A stretch of 64,000 bases of DNA, from positions 62,630 through 126,629 of the forward strand of contig NZ_RHGY01000004.1 in assembly GCF_003862435.1 (NCBI RefSeq), written 5' to 3'. The stretch is from Weissella viridescens (GTDB lineage Bacteria; Bacillota; Bacilli; Lactobacillales; Lactobacillaceae). Below the pieces are notes generated by a model. That model ran no database searches. It saw only the letters and a program-made list of their open reading frames with translations, and had not been told where the DNA came from. Of the stretch, positions 44,955-54,269 are shown one piece after another (the stretch's first letter is position 1; every line of letters begins with the position of its first letter). The translations under genes were made by a program, and so were the position numbers.

Positions 44955-46010
44955 TTAAAAGTCCTGTTGATACCCGTATGCACCTACTTGTAAATCAATA
45001 ATTGTTTTTTTCTTGTCAGCGCCTTTTTGATTAGCTTTAAATTGCGCTGCAATTGATGGATAATACTTCAATTTTTCTGAAACATCACTCGCATTAATAA
45101 GTACTTCGTTCCCGTCATTCATAAAGAGCATCAAGCGCTCTGGATTAAGTTTAGTTGGCGACCAAACCACATCTGAGATTGAACGACGAATTGGCCCGTT
45201 GAGCTTTCCCACTTGATGGCTGACTTTTTTTAGTTCCTTTTGATTGTTTGGAAACTTCTCATAAATCGCATACTGATCGCTTGGACGTGTTTTGGCGCCT
45301 TCCCCAATCACATCACCGTTATCCAACAACGTCTGGTATCCCAATTCCGTTCGCAGATACCCCACTTTAGGATGTTCTTTGACTTGGACTTGAATGGTGG
45401 TTGGATTTTTGATGGTTAAGGTTAGCGACTTAATTTGCGGATTTGCTTTTTTCGCATTTGTTTGAAAATAGCTACTTTCGTTAGCAGTTAAAAAGGTTGA
45501 TTGTCGTTTTCGTAATTGCGCTGCCTGTAAAACCTGGTTAGCCGTTAAATCATCATTGCCGACCACTTGATACCGCTGAACTTGGGCTGCGGGCGAGACT
45601 AACCAGCCAATCACAAGCGCTAAGAATATGAATAATATCATAACGCCAAGCCCTTGCCATTGATTTCGCGTTAAACGATCAAAGCGCTTTGGCGTTTTAA
45701 GTGTGGCAGTATCCATTGCAATATCGTCTGGAATCTCCTCAGGGAGGTCGTCGTTAATGACATTACCCAACCCCTCTTGTCGAATTTTATTTTGCTGCCT
45801 GTGCATTGATTGACGCATATTCTGCCAGACAGAAGGTTGCTTAGCCACTTTATGTTTCTTTGTTTTGGGCGATTGTGTTTTCGCTTTATGCTTGGGTGGC
45901 GTAGCTGGCCCATCAGATTGACTTGATGATCCAGTTACACCATCCGTTAACTGGTTTAAATGTTTTTGAATATCAGCCGTCGATGGCTTTTTCGGATCAT
46001 CGGTTGTCAT
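44955..46010 (-). CDS. divIB: Cell division protein DivIB/FtsQ
   Basis: DivIB is a bitopic divisome protein that works with FtsL and DivIC. The 351-residue product has a long charged cytoplasmic region (about 1-125), one transmembrane helix (about 128-150, GLGVMILFIFLALVIGWLV), then the POTRA domain (VQRYQVVGNDDLTANQVLQA) and the beta domain. It lies between murG and ftsA. Confidence 0.94.
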   Translation of the reverse strand: MTTDDPKKPSTADIQKHLNQLTDGVTGSSSQSDGPATPPKHKAKTQSPKTKKHKVAKQPSVWQNMRQSMHRQQNKIRQEGLGNVINDDLPEEIPDDIAMDTATLKTPKRFDRLTRNQWQGLGVMILFIFLALVIGWLVSPAAQVQRYQVVGNDDLTANQVLQAAQLRKRQSTFLTANESSYFQTNAKKANPQIKSLTLTIKNPTTIQVQVKEHPKVGYLRTELGYQTLLDNGDVIGEGAKTRPSDQYAIYEKFPNNQKELKKVSHQVGKLNGPIRRSISDVVWSPTKLNPERLMLFMNDGNEVLINASDVSEKLKYYPSIAAQFKANQKGADKKKTIIDLQVGAYGYQQDF

Positions 46011-46037
46011 CTGTGCTACCCTTTCTATCGTTTCACG

Positions 46038-47135
46038 TTATTGAATGACTTTTTCAATTAAATTGATGAATTCATCTGCGGCATCAGGCACCCCAAGCTT
46101 CTTTGAATGCTTAGCCATATCTGTTCGGAGCGTATTGTTCGTCATAATTTGATCAATAGCTTGGTATAGCGTTGTGCCACTAAGGACATCTTCCGTTACC
46201 ATATCAGCAGCCTGAGCATCAACGAGGCTCTGTGCATTTTTAGTTTGATGATCATTCGTCACATATGGACTTGGAATTAGGACCATTGGCTTTCCCAAAG
46301 CTGTTTGTTCCGCGATACTTGTCGCACCGGCACGTCCAACCACCAAATCGACCTTTGGCATCAACTCTGGCATGTTGCTAATGTATGGCACAACCGCAAC
46401 ATTAGCTGCTGGTGCAACACCTTGTTCGGTCAACGCCGTTTGCACATCATCAAAGCGCTTCTTACCTGTGGCAAAAATCACTTGATAATCAGACGTATTG
46501 AAAGCTGGCATTGCTGAAACCATAGCCGCATTTAGCTTTGGTGCACCTTGTGAGCCACCAAAAACAAGGACAGTTGGTGTTTGAGGTTTAAGACCCAAAG
46601 TTGACCAATCAAACTCACCCTTATTTTGAACAACTTCTTGGGCCCGGGGGTTTCCTACTAATTCTGCTTGACCAGGCTTAAAAGCTTCAATTGCATCCGG
46701 AAAGGCCACGCCGACCTTCTTAGCCTTACGCGCCAAGAATTTGTTTGTCACACCAACAACCGAATTTTGTTCATGAATCACCGTTGGAATTTTCAACAAT
46801 TGTGCAGCATATAGAACGGGTCCAGAAACATACCCACCGGTTCCAACGACTACATCCGGCTTAAAGTCTTTCAACATCTTACGAGCATCTTTTGTTGCCG
46901 TTAAGAAAAGGTAGACTGTCTTAAAATTATTAAAGGTAATCGCACGATCAAACCCTTGCACGTCAACCGCCTTAAAATCGATACCTGCTTTAGGCACGAT
47001 GTCTTTTTCAAGCCCGCGTTCACCACCGATATAAAGCACTTCGGTTTTTGGTTCACGTTCCTTTAAACGATTAACTGTCGCCAAGGCTGGATAAATATGT
47101 CCGCCCGTTCCACCACCAGATACAACAATACGCAT
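46038..47135 (-). CDS. murG: UDP-GlcNAc:lipid I GlcNAc transferase MurG
   Basis: MurG adds GlcNAc to lipid I to give lipid II at the inner membrane face. The 365-residue product begins MRIVVSGGGTGGHIYPALA (G-loop), and has VGTGGYVSGPVLYAA, HEQNSVVGVTNKFLA, FGGSQGAPKLN and the DLVVGRAGATSIAE donor-binding motif. Its ATG overlaps the murD stop (TAATG). Confidence 0.98.
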   Translation of the reverse strand: MRIVVSGGGTGGHIYPALATVNRLKEREPKTEVLYIGGERGLEKDIVPKAGIDFKAVDVQGFDRAITFNNFKTVYLFLTATKDARKMLKDFKPDVVVGTGGYVSGPVLYAAQLLKIPTVIHEQNSVVGVTNKFLARKAKKVGVAFPDAIEAFKPGQAELVGNPRAQEVVQNKGEFDWSTLGLKPQTPTVLVFGGSQGAPKLNAAMVSAMPAFNTSDYQVIFATGKKRFDDVQTALTEQGVAPAANVAVVPYISNMPELMPKVDLVVGRAGATSIAEQTALGKPMVLIPSPYVTNDHQTKNAQSLVDAQAADMVTEDVLSGTTLYQAIDQIMTNNTLRTDMAKHSKKLGVPDAADEFINLIEKVIQ

Positions 47136-48487
47136 TATTTTACCTCACTTTGTGTTTTCGCAGCATAGTCTTGCACTGCTTGAATAAATAGGTCACCACG
47201 CGTCTCAAAATTTGGATATTGATCCCATGAGGCTGCAGCAGGTGATAGTAACACGACATCACCTGGCGCGCTCATTTCAAAGGCAAGTGGCACCGCTGTT
47301 TGTACATCTTTTGTCTTTACAACTGGGATATTGGCTGCTTTGGCAACCGACATCAACTTGTCTGCCGTCTCACCAAATACAATCATCTGTGAAACATGGG
47401 CTTTGAGTGCTGGCAATAAGCGCATTTCATCATCACCGCGATCTAACCCACCAGCTAGCAAGACGACTGGTTGCTTAAAGCCAGATAAGGCACTTTCCGT
47501 GGCCTCAATGTCAGTGGCTTTTGAATCATTGTAGACAAGCCGGTCCAAATACGTACCAACTTTTTGAAGCCGATGCTTAACGCCTGTAAATTCGCTGAGG
47601 GCCGTACGCATTGCATCAACGGGAACCCCTTGTAATTTTCCGACCGCTATTGCAATCAAGGCATTTTCAATATTATGGTCACCGGCGACACCAAGCTCAT
47701 CTGATGGCATAATTGCTTCATCTTTAAAATACAACCAACCATCAGCAAAGTAGGCTCCAGCCGTACTGTTGCCTTGTCTTGAAAATGGGATAACCTGCGC
47801 TGCGCTTTGTTGACTCAACTCACGCCACTCGGCTTTATCAAAATTCATCACTAAATAATCTGATGCAGTTTGGTTCTTTGTGATATTCATTTTTGCGGCA
47901 ACATAAGCTTCGCGTGAACCATGATAATCCAAATGCGACGCATAAATATTGGTAATCACCGCAATCTTTGGCTTAAGATCAGGAACGCCCATTAACTGAA
48001 ATGATGACAATTCCGTAATCAAGGTGTCGGTGGGGCGCACCGTCTTAGCAATTTCGCTGACCGGTGTTCCAATATTTCCAGCCACCCGTACATCATGGTC
48101 AGCTGTCGTTTGCGTACGTAAAACAGCTGCAATCATTTCAGTGGCAGTTGTTTTACCGTTCGACCCTGTCACTGCGATCCAATCCCCCTTGATATAGGGT
48201 TGCGCTAATGCGACTTCCACTTTAATGGGAATATGCCGTGCTTTTGCCGCTTGTAGAATTGGAATGGTATAAGGAATACCTGGGTTTTTAATGATTTGAT
48301 TGACACCATCTAGTAACTGTTCATCTTGCGCTTGGGTAAATGTCACACCTTGCGCCTCCAGGTCACGTACTTTAGGATCTGAAAAATCCAACTTAGGATC
48401 TGAAACAATGACATCTTGTCCATCATCTAACAATAATTTTGCTGCCGCTGCACCAGAGCGTGCAAATCCAATTACTAACGTTCGCAT
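47135..48487 (-). CDS. murD: UDP-MurNAc-L-Ala:D-Glu ligase MurD
   Basis: MurD adds D-glutamate to UDP-MurNAc-L-Ala using ATP. The 450-residue product has the Mur ligase P-loop AVTGSNGKTTATEMI, AGNIGTP, the DYHGSREAYVAAKMNI segment and YNDSKATDIEATESAL. It follows mraY after a 97-bp gap with two hairpins and overlaps murG by one base. Confidence 0.98.
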   Translation of the reverse strand: MRTLVIGFARSGAAAAKLLLDDGQDVIVSDPKLDFSDPKVRDLEAQGVTFTQAQDEQLLDGVNQIIKNPGIPYTIPILQAAKARHIPIKVEVALAQPYIKGDWIAVTGSNGKTTATEMIAAVLRTQTTADHDVRVAGNIGTPVSEIAKTVRPTDTLITELSSFQLMGVPDLKPKIAVITNIYASHLDYHGSREAYVAAKMNITKNQTASDYLVMNFDKAEWRELSQQSAAQVIPFSRQGNSTAGAYFADGWLYFKDEAIMPSDELGVAGDHNIENALIAIAVGKLQGVPVDAMRTALSEFTGVKHRLQKVGTYLDRLVYNDSKATDIEATESALSGFKQPVVLLAGGLDRGDDEMRLLPALKAHVSQMIVFGETADKLMSVAKAANIPVVKTKDVQTAVPLAFEMSAPGDVVLLSPAAASWDQYPNFETRGDLFIQAVQDYAAKTQSEVK

Positions 48488-48584
48488 ATGCCTGTCCTTT
48501 CAAATTAACAAATGGCGGTCATCCCGAATCGGGAATTCATAATTTTATGTATGCAGGGCGCTAATTCCCCTGCAAGCGTAATGT
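48488..48584 (-). other. mraY-murD gap with two small hairpins
   Basis: Two hairpins are visible on the minus strand: TGCAGGG/CCCTGCA with a 9-base loop, and TCCCG/CGGGA with a 3-base loop. Neither has a U-run, so neither is a normal terminator. Other gaps in this wall gene cluster are mostly under 30 bp, which makes this one stand out. Confidence 0.45.
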
Positions 48585-49580
48585 TTAATTAAAGAAAATA
48601 AAGTACAAGATTGAGCCAAGGAGACCAACTCCCCAGAAGAGGAAGTCAACTTGCCATTCGTTCCATGGCTTTTCAACATTTCCGGTCAAACCACCTTTTT
48701 CAACACTGTGGTGAATTGGCGTAATTAAGAAAATGCGCTTTCCTGTCAAACGGAATGATGTGATTTGGATGATTACAGAAAGGGTATCAATCATGAAAAC
48801 AATTCCGATTAACAAAATTGACCATTCTTTATGCAAGACAATCGCATTCATCGCTAACCCAGCCCCTAAAGCAAGCGAACCAGTGTCGCCCATGAAAATA
48901 CTTGCTGGATAGTGATTAAAGACGAAGAAGCCAACTAGGGCCCCAATCATCAAGGCATCAAGTAACATGACCCCTGAGTTGGCTTGTTGCATCGCAATAA
49001 TAAGGTATGACCCATAAGCAATAATTGCAAGCCCTGTGGCAAGTCCATCCAAACCATCGGTTAAGTTAGTTGCATTTGACCAACCCACTAGCCAAATAAT
49101 GACAAAAATCGTGTAGAAGAAGGCATTGTGCAATGTTGGCAAACCAAATGGCATCGCCAAACTAAATTCAAAGCCACTCATGTGCAAGAGCACCACACCT
49201 AAGATGGCTGCCAAAATTTCAACACTCAACTTTGGTAAAAAGCGGAACCCTTCATCGCGATGGTTGAAGATTTTAATACTATCATCAAACCCACCCACAA
49301 CGGCATATAAGAAGATTGCCAATAGGACAACCAAAGCGGTGACATCATAAGCCTTCATGAAGAAACCTAAAATGGCATAACCAATAATGACAACCGCGAT
49401 AAACCCGGCCCCACCCATCGTAGGTGTTCCAGCCTTAGCCGCATGATCAGGTTCATTTTCACCTGATCGCATCACTAATTGTTCAATTTTCTTTTTCTTA
49501 AACCAATCCCGCAGGGCTGGGACAACAAACAACGTTGCTGCTAGTCCAACTAACAGGCCAACAAAAACAATCCACATCAT
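48585..49580 (-). CDS. mraY: Phospho-MurNAc-pentapeptide translocase MraY
   Basis: MraY transfers phospho-MurNAc-pentapeptide to undecaprenyl phosphate, forming lipid I. The 331-residue, ten-helix product has AGTPTMGG, the catalytic aspartate motif NATNLTDGLDGLA, FMGDTGSLALGAGLA and TPIHHSVEKGG. It follows the pbp2X gene by 12 bp. Confidence 0.98.
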   Translation of the reverse strand: MMWIVFVGLLVGLAATLFVVPALRDWFKKKKIEQLVMRSGENEPDHAAKAGTPTMGGAGFIAVVIIGYAILGFFMKAYDVTALVVLLAIFLYAVVGGFDDSIKIFNHRDEGFRFLPKLSVEILAAILGVVLLHMSGFEFSLAMPFGLPTLHNAFFYTIFVIIWLVGWSNATNLTDGLDGLATGLAIIAYGSYLIIAMQQANSGVMLLDALMIGALVGFFVFNHYPASIFMGDTGSLALGAGLAMNAIVLHKEWSILLIGIVFMIDTLSVIIQITSFRLTGKRIFLITPIHHSVEKGGLTGNVEKPWNEWQVDFLFWGVGLLGSILYFIFFN

Positions 49581-49592
49581 TTAACTACTCCT

Positions 49593-51779
49593 CTATTCTA
49601 CCTTTGGTTCTTTAAACTCAATTGTAATTTCATGTACGCCTTCATTTAGGCGGGTACCACCTTCAACTGACTGTGTTGCCACAAAACCATTTCCCTTGCT
49701 ATTAATCTTAATCTTTGCAAGCTCAGCCCAAATCATGACATCATTCTTTGACCAACCATGCATATCAGGGACAACAATATTTTTACCTGTATTGATAAAC
49801 ACACGTTGCTGATTTAACATCCCCGTTTTACCGGCTGGACTTTGTGCAATAACTTTATCGCCATCACCCATCACGAGTGGATCCAAATGCGCTTGCTTGA
49901 TCTTGCTGACAGCCTGCTTTTGACTCTGATTCTTAACATCAGGAACTTGGGTAAGTTGTGCTTGACTACTTACATCTTTATTATCACCTTTGGCCATCTG
50001 CAATGCTTGCGTCATGACCGGCTTAAAGACCCCAGCCATTTGCTTAGTGACTTGCCCAGGCACCTTTTTAGGTTTTTTAACCACAATGTACATCATATAA
50101 CGGGGCTTGTCTGCCGGTGCCATCCCCATCCAAGAATGAATTTCTTGGGTGGGGTCTTGTGCATTCTGATAACCGGACGAAGTAGATACCTGCGCAGTTC
50201 CAGACTTACCCGTCGTCCGCACGCCATCTAAGGCATAATCATGACCAAGACCATCGCTGTTGTAAACAACTGCTTCCAATTGCTTACGGGTCGCCGCCGC
50301 AGTCTTGGGTTTAATCGGTTGACCAACCTTTTGACGTTTGGCTTCATAGACAACCTTTTGGGTGTTGGGATTAATAATCTTGCTAACCACATGGGGTTTA
50401 ATCATCGTCCCGTCCCCAGCAATTGCAGTATAGGCCTGCATCATCTGCAGAGGCGTTGTTGCAATCGCTTGCCCAAAGGCTGTATTCGCCTGTTCAAACG
50501 GATAGCGGAATTGCATCATTCCGATATTTTCTTGTGGCAAACCTGATTTAGTTGACTTCAAGAAACCAAAATGACGAATATAACGCTGCCAGGTTTTGGC
50601 ACCCATTTTTTGCTCAGTTAAGGCCATCGCTACATTGGAAGATAATCCAATCCCGCGATTATAACTAATTTGACCCCAACCTTGTCCATTGTTCCAATCC
50701 GTCACATTCTTTCCGTCAATACTTAGTGTTCCTGATCGATAAGTTGCATTCGGGTTCCAGTTATGTGTATCAATGGCAGCAGCTAACGTAATCCCCTTCA
50801 TCACCGAACCAGGTTCAAATGAATTCGTTAATTCGTTTTGCCAATAATCACCAATGCCTTGTCCAGTTGTCGCATTATAGCTTGGACGCTGTGTTGAGGC
50901 CACAATATCACCAGTTTGTGTATCCATAACCACTGCTAAAGCTGATTCTGGTGCCATCGTATCATTAAGCACATCCATGCGCGTTTCAAGTTGCGCTTGT
51001 AACTTAGAATCGATGGTTGTATAAACATCTGAACCATTCACAGCTGGTTTTGACTTCGCGCGATTGGCATCGGTCTCATCAACAGCTGACGCCTTAATCC
51101 CGTTCCTTCCAGTTAGATTCTTATTCCAACCGGCTTCAATCCCACTATTCCCTTTGAGTTCGGTTAGTCCAGTTTTCTTGTCGTCAACATTTCCTGCTAA
51201 CCCAATTAAGTTAGCAGCAGCGACCCCATTTGGATAGAATCGGGCTGGGCTCCCAACAAATGTCAGTCCTGGAATACGCTGACTCTTTAATTGTTTATAC
51301 TTCATCACATCGAGCCGACTTCCGGCTGAACCAAACTGAACTTGGTCCCGCTTGGATTTACGACCATCAGCCAACGCTTTTTCGTATGTACTCGTTTTAC
51401 CACCCAGTTCTTTAGCCAAAACTGAACTGACATGCTTGTCTTGCCCTGGCGTCACATACATTTTTTTACCATTCGGACCAACCTGTGATTTATCAAGGAC
51501 TGCCACGACTGTATAAGAAGTCGTATTTTCAGCCATTGGATTGCCGTTTACATCAAAGATTTGACCCCGCTTAGCTTCATCAATACTTTGACTTTGATAA
51601 ATCTGTTGCGTTGCTTTATCGAGTCGATGACCTTTGACATCTTTAGTGACAGCAATGTGTGCATAACGATATCCCAACACAAGCAACACGAGCATCGTTG
51701 AAGCCAACAAAACCAAGCCAGCTAATCGACTATTTTTATCCAATTGTTTCCAGATTCCGTGTCGCTTTTTTTGTGCCAT
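49593..51779 (-). CDS. pbpX: Division transpeptidase, class B PBP with PASTA domains (PBP2x/FtsI)
   Basis: This septal peptidoglycan transpeptidase has 728 residues. It shows an N-terminal transmembrane helix (about 19-39), a dimerisation domain, the catalytic motifs SVMK (325-328), SSN (380-382) and KSGT (525-528), and two C-terminal PASTA domains (about 612-728). It is the wall synthesis enzyme of the divisome; PASTA domains in PBP2x bind nascent wall and guide localisation. It starts one base after the ftsL stop. Confidence 0.96.
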   Translation of the reverse strand: MAQKKRHGIWKQLDKNSRLAGLVLLASTMLVLLVLGYRYAHIAVTKDVKGHRLDKATQQIYQSQSIDEAKRGQIFDVNGNPMAENTTSYTVVAVLDKSQVGPNGKKMYVTPGQDKHVSSVLAKELGGKTSTYEKALADGRKSKRDQVQFGSAGSRLDVMKYKQLKSQRIPGLTFVGSPARFYPNGVAAANLIGLAGNVDDKKTGLTELKGNSGIEAGWNKNLTGRNGIKASAVDETDANRAKSKPAVNGSDVYTTIDSKLQAQLETRMDVLNDTMAPESALAVVMDTQTGDIVASTQRPSYNATTGQGIGDYWQNELTNSFEPGSVMKGITLAAAIDTHNWNPNATYRSGTLSIDGKNVTDWNNGQGWGQISYNRGIGLSSNVAMALTEQKMGAKTWQRYIRHFGFLKSTKSGLPQENIGMMQFRYPFEQANTAFGQAIATTPLQMMQAYTAIAGDGTMIKPHVVSKIINPNTQKVVYEAKRQKVGQPIKPKTAAATRKQLEAVVYNSDGLGHDYALDGVRTTGKSGTAQVSTSSGYQNAQDPTQEIHSWMGMAPADKPRYMMYIVVKKPKKVPGQVTKQMAGVFKPVMTQALQMAKGDNKDVSSQAQLTQVPDVKNQSQKQAVSKIKQAHLDPLVMGDGDKVIAQSPAGKTGMLNQQRVFINTGKNIVVPDMHGWSKNDVMIWAELAKIKINSKGNGFVATQSVEGGTRLNEGVHEITIEFKEPKVE

Positions 51780-51780
51780 T

Positions 51781-52155
51781 TTATTTTACATTCCTAACAT
51801 TGTCATTATTCATTGTAAGGCTTTCTTGCTTAGCAACTTCACTCAACTTATCATTACTCGTCACTGTGCCAATTTCTTGACGTAAATCATTGTTGTCATT
51901 TTTAACTTGATTGAGTTGCGCTGTTACTTGATTTAAGTGACTGTTCGCTTTAGCCCCTTGATTGCTGACACCAATGACCATTAAAGCCCCAAAAACGGCA
52001 ACTAAAATTGTTGCCCCAAGCATCGTTAAATCAAGGAAATTCCATTTTGGCCGCGCTAATGGAATACGTTTAACTGATTTTTTGGTTTTGCGTTTAGGTC
52101 GCGTCTGTGGTGTCGGATTAACAACCGGCTGATGATTATAATTTGTGTTCGCCAT
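51781..52155 (-). CDS. ftsL: Cell division protein FtsL
   Basis: This 124-residue bitopic protein has a basic cytoplasmic part (TRPKRKTKKSVKR), one transmembrane helix (about 45-65, LDLTMLGATILVAVFGALMV), and an extracellular leucine-zipper-like coiled coil. FtsL forms a complex with DivIB and DivIC that activates septal synthesis. Sequence conservation in the family is low; the position between rsmH and pbpX is decisive. Confidence 0.9.
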   Translation of the reverse strand: MANTNYNHQPVVNPTPQTRPKRKTKKSVKRIPLARPKWNFLDLTMLGATILVAVFGALMVIGVSNQGAKANSHLNQVTAQLNQVKNDNNDLRQEIGTVTSNDKLSEVAKQESLTMNNDNVRNVK

Positions 52156-52170
52156 AATACAATCCTTTCT

Positions 52171-53115
52171 TTATTTTACGCGTTCAATAATTCGTAACTT
52201 AGCGGAATGCGCCCGGTGATTTTCATCCATTTCAAGGTCACTTGGCACAATTGGTTTACGATTCACTAATTTAAAATCAGGTTCCATTTCTTCCGGAATA
52301 ACCGGCAACCCTGAAGGAATTTCTGGTAGTGAGGTTTTTTCTCTAAACATCGTCTTGACCAAACGATCCTCAAGCGATTGGAACGTAATGACCGCAATGC
52401 GACCATTGACGTTCAATAAATCTAATGCCTGTTGAAGAGAATCTTCGACGGCACCTAATTCATCATTCACCGCAATTCGAATTGCTTGGAAAGTCTTTTT
52501 TGCTGGGTGGCCACCCTTACGTCGAGCAGGTGCTGGAATGGCAGATTTAATGACTTCAACGAGTTCAAATGTCGTTTCAATCGGTGCTTCTTCACGTGTT
52601 CGTTCAATGGCACGCGCGATTTGCTTTGAAAACTTTTCTTCACCATACCGTGAAAAGATGCGCATCAAATCTTGAAATGACCATTCATTTACGATGGTTC
52701 GCGCGTTGAGCGTTTGTGATTGATCCATCCGCATATCTAACGGCGCATCATAATTGTATGAAAATCCACGTTGTCCATCATCGAATTGTGGTGATGACAC
52801 ACCTAAATCATATACAATCCCATCAATTCCTGTCACACCGCGTTCAGCCAAAGCTTCCGTTAAATTACGGAAATTCGTTTGGACGAGTTCAACTTTCCCA
52901 GCAGCTATCTCAGGTGCAAGATGTTCTTCATTATATGTAATGGCCGTGACATCTTGGTCAAAACTATACAATTTACCTGTCGTGAGTTGACTTGCTAATA
53001 ACTTCGAGTGGCCACCACCACCCAAAGTTGCATCCACATAGGTACCGTCAGCTTTAACAGCTAACCCATCAATTGCTTCATGCAATAATACTGTTGTATG
53101 TTCAAATTCCGCCAT
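52171..53115 (-). CDS. rsmH: 16S rRNA (cytosine-1402-N4)-methyltransferase
   Basis: RsmH (MraW) methylates N4 of C1402 in 16S rRNA. The 314-residue product has [12 protein letters not shown], the SAM-binding [33 protein letters not shown] and the C-terminal [19 protein letters not shown]-type ending. It lies 40 bp downstream of mraZ in the cluster. Confidence 0.98.
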   Translation of the reverse strand: MAEFEHTTVLLHEAIDGLAVKADGTYVDATLGGGGHSKLLASQLTTGKLYSFDQDVTAITYNEEHLAPEIAAGKVELVQTNFRNLTEALAERGVTGIDGIVYDLGVSSPQFDDGQRGFSYNYDAPLDMRMDQSQTLNARTIVNEWSFQDLMRIFSRYGEEKFSKQIARAIERTREEAPIETTFELVEVIKSAIPAPARRKGGHPAKKTFQAIRIAVNDELGAVEDSLQQALDLLNVNGRIAVITFQSLEDRLVKTMFREKTSLPEIPSGLPVIPEEMEPDFKLVNRKPIVPSDLEMDENHRAHSAKLRIIERVK

Positions 53116-53154
53116 GCCGCAGCCCTGTACTTTCTTTTTCGTTTTTTGTTTGTT

Positions 53155-53589
53155 TTAAATGCCGAGATCTTCCAAACCATCAGCAATGTCATCAAAGTTT
53201 TCGGCAACATTTTCTTCGTAAGCTTGCCAGTTAGCTGTGCTCCAAATTTCAAATGAATCTTCACCGAGCCCAAAAACTGTGGCATCTTTTTCAAGTTGTG
53301 CATATTCACAAAGAGATTTTGTCAGCGTAATACGCCCTTGCTTATCGAATTCAACTTCTTGTGCGCCCCCTAAAACAAAGCGCTTAAATTGACGTGCTTT
53401 CGCATTTGTCTCAGGTAATGCGCGAACTTGCTTAGAAAAGGCATCCCATCCATCTTGGGTGTACGCACGGATAGAATGTTCCATCCATCGTGTGACCACA
53501 AAAGAATCCCCTAATTGATTACGGAATTTGGCCGGAATGATTAAACGATTTTTTGCATCAACTGTATGTTGGTATGTACCCATGAACAT
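53155..53589 (-). CDS. mraZ: Transcriptional regulator MraZ
   Basis: MraZ binds repeated boxes upstream of its own gene and controls the dcw cluster. The 144-residue product has two SpoVT-AbrB domains with DxxxR motifs (DAKNRLIIP and DKQGRITL). I chose the ATG at 53589 (MFMGTYQHT), nine bases after GGAGG, the conserved start of the family. Four 10-bp spaced GTGG boxes lie 70-105 bp upstream. Confidence 0.96.
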   Translation of the reverse strand: MFMGTYQHTVDAKNRLIIPAKFRNQLGDSFVVTRWMEHSIRAYTQDGWDAFSKQVRALPETNAKARQFKRFVLGGAQEVEFDKQGRITLTKSLCEYAQLEKDATVFGLGEDSFEIWSTANWQAYEENVAENFDDIADGLEDLGI

Positions 53590-53659
53590 CGCTTCATTCC
53601 TCCTTTCATGCCAAATACCGCAAGTCACCTTTTTTACATAATCTTACATGATTAATTTA

Positions 53660-53696
53660 CCACAATTCACCACCATTCTCCACTATCCCCCACCAC
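53660..53696 (-). promoter_or_regulatory. Four MraZ boxes upstream of mraZ
   Basis: On the minus strand GTGG recurs exactly every 10 bp, at 53690-53693, 53680-53683, 53670-53673 and 53660-53663, with purine-rich downstream bases. A further overlapping GTGG lies at 53693-53696. MraZ is known to bind tandem GTGG/TGGG-type boxes of 10-bp period. A possible promoter (TTGTGG-16-GATTAT) overlaps the last box, so binding would repress. Confidence 0.8.
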
Positions 53697-53700
53697 GTTT

Positions 53701-53737
53701 TTTAAAAAAAAAGCGTTTCCCGTTAGAGAAACGCTTT
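53701..53737 (-). terminator. Second terminator between the rsmE unit and mraZ
   Basis: A 10-bp stem (53710-53719 with 53728-53737) is followed on the minus strand by nine T residues. It is about 110 bp after another terminator (53838-53865), with no obvious gene between them. Confidence 0.85.
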
Positions 53738-53837
53738 AAACCAACGTTTTCAGCTGATTTTTCATGATTTAAAATTTGTCTCAAGTTTTGGTAAAAAAAC
53801 AAATTCCCCACCACGACTCGTTATGAAATTTATGGCA

Positions 53838-53865
53838 CAAAAAAAAGCAGACTAAGACGTCTGCT
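53838..53865 (-). terminator. Terminator of the small membrane protein gene
   Basis: A 7-bp AGCAGAC/GTCTGCT stem (53846-53852 with 53859-53865) is followed by eight T residues on the minus strand. It ends the prmA-rsmE-membrane protein transcript. Confidence 0.85.
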
Positions 53866-53870
53866 CATGC

Positions 53871-54254
53871 TTACTTAATACCGTGATAACCTTCATCAAT
53901 CGGAATTTGTTGCTCATAATCAAGATCATTGCTTTGTCCCACAAAGAAAGCTAAACATTCAATAATCAAATACATTGCCGTAAAGGCATAACCGTAAAGA
54001 CTTGGTTCTAACCCTAACCAAACGGCGATGGCAAATAATAGTGGCCACACCAAGAGCATGACTTTAAATGCACCACGTCGCTTAATATATCGACCGATAT
54101 AAATACTAAACAACCCATTTACGATAAATAGGATGCCAATAACATTCACAAGGGTTGCGATGTGACTGACTTTGACGACCAAAGGAATTCCGAATGCAAA
54201 TAGCAGATTCAAAACCAAAAACGGCCAATATTTGAGCATTTTTTTATATGACAT
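53871..54254 (-). CDS. Small membrane protein of unknown function
   Basis: I do not recognise a family. The 127-residue product has four predicted hydrophobic helices (PFLVLNLLFAFGIPLVV, LVNVIGILFIVNGLFSIYIG, VMLLVWPLLFAIAVWLGL, YAFTAMYLIIECLAFFV) and a short acidic C-terminal tail. It has no signal peptide. It follows rsmE by 15 bp and is the last gene of a prmA-rsmE unit, so it is real and coexpressed, but no function can be inferred. Confidence 0.75.
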   Translation of the reverse strand: MSYKKMLKYWPFLVLNLLFAFGIPLVVKVSHIATLVNVIGILFIVNGLFSIYIGRYIKRRGAFKVMLLVWPLLFAIAVWLGLEPSLYGYAFTAMYLIIECLAFFVGQSNDLDYEQQIPIDEGYHGIK

Positions 54255-54269
54255 GCTGTTTTCCTCACT

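Noticed and set aside
53710-53737. A cre-like AAGCGTTTC and GAAACGCTT pair
   Set aside because: The halves are the arms of a terminator stem with an 8-base loop, not a 14-bp cre.
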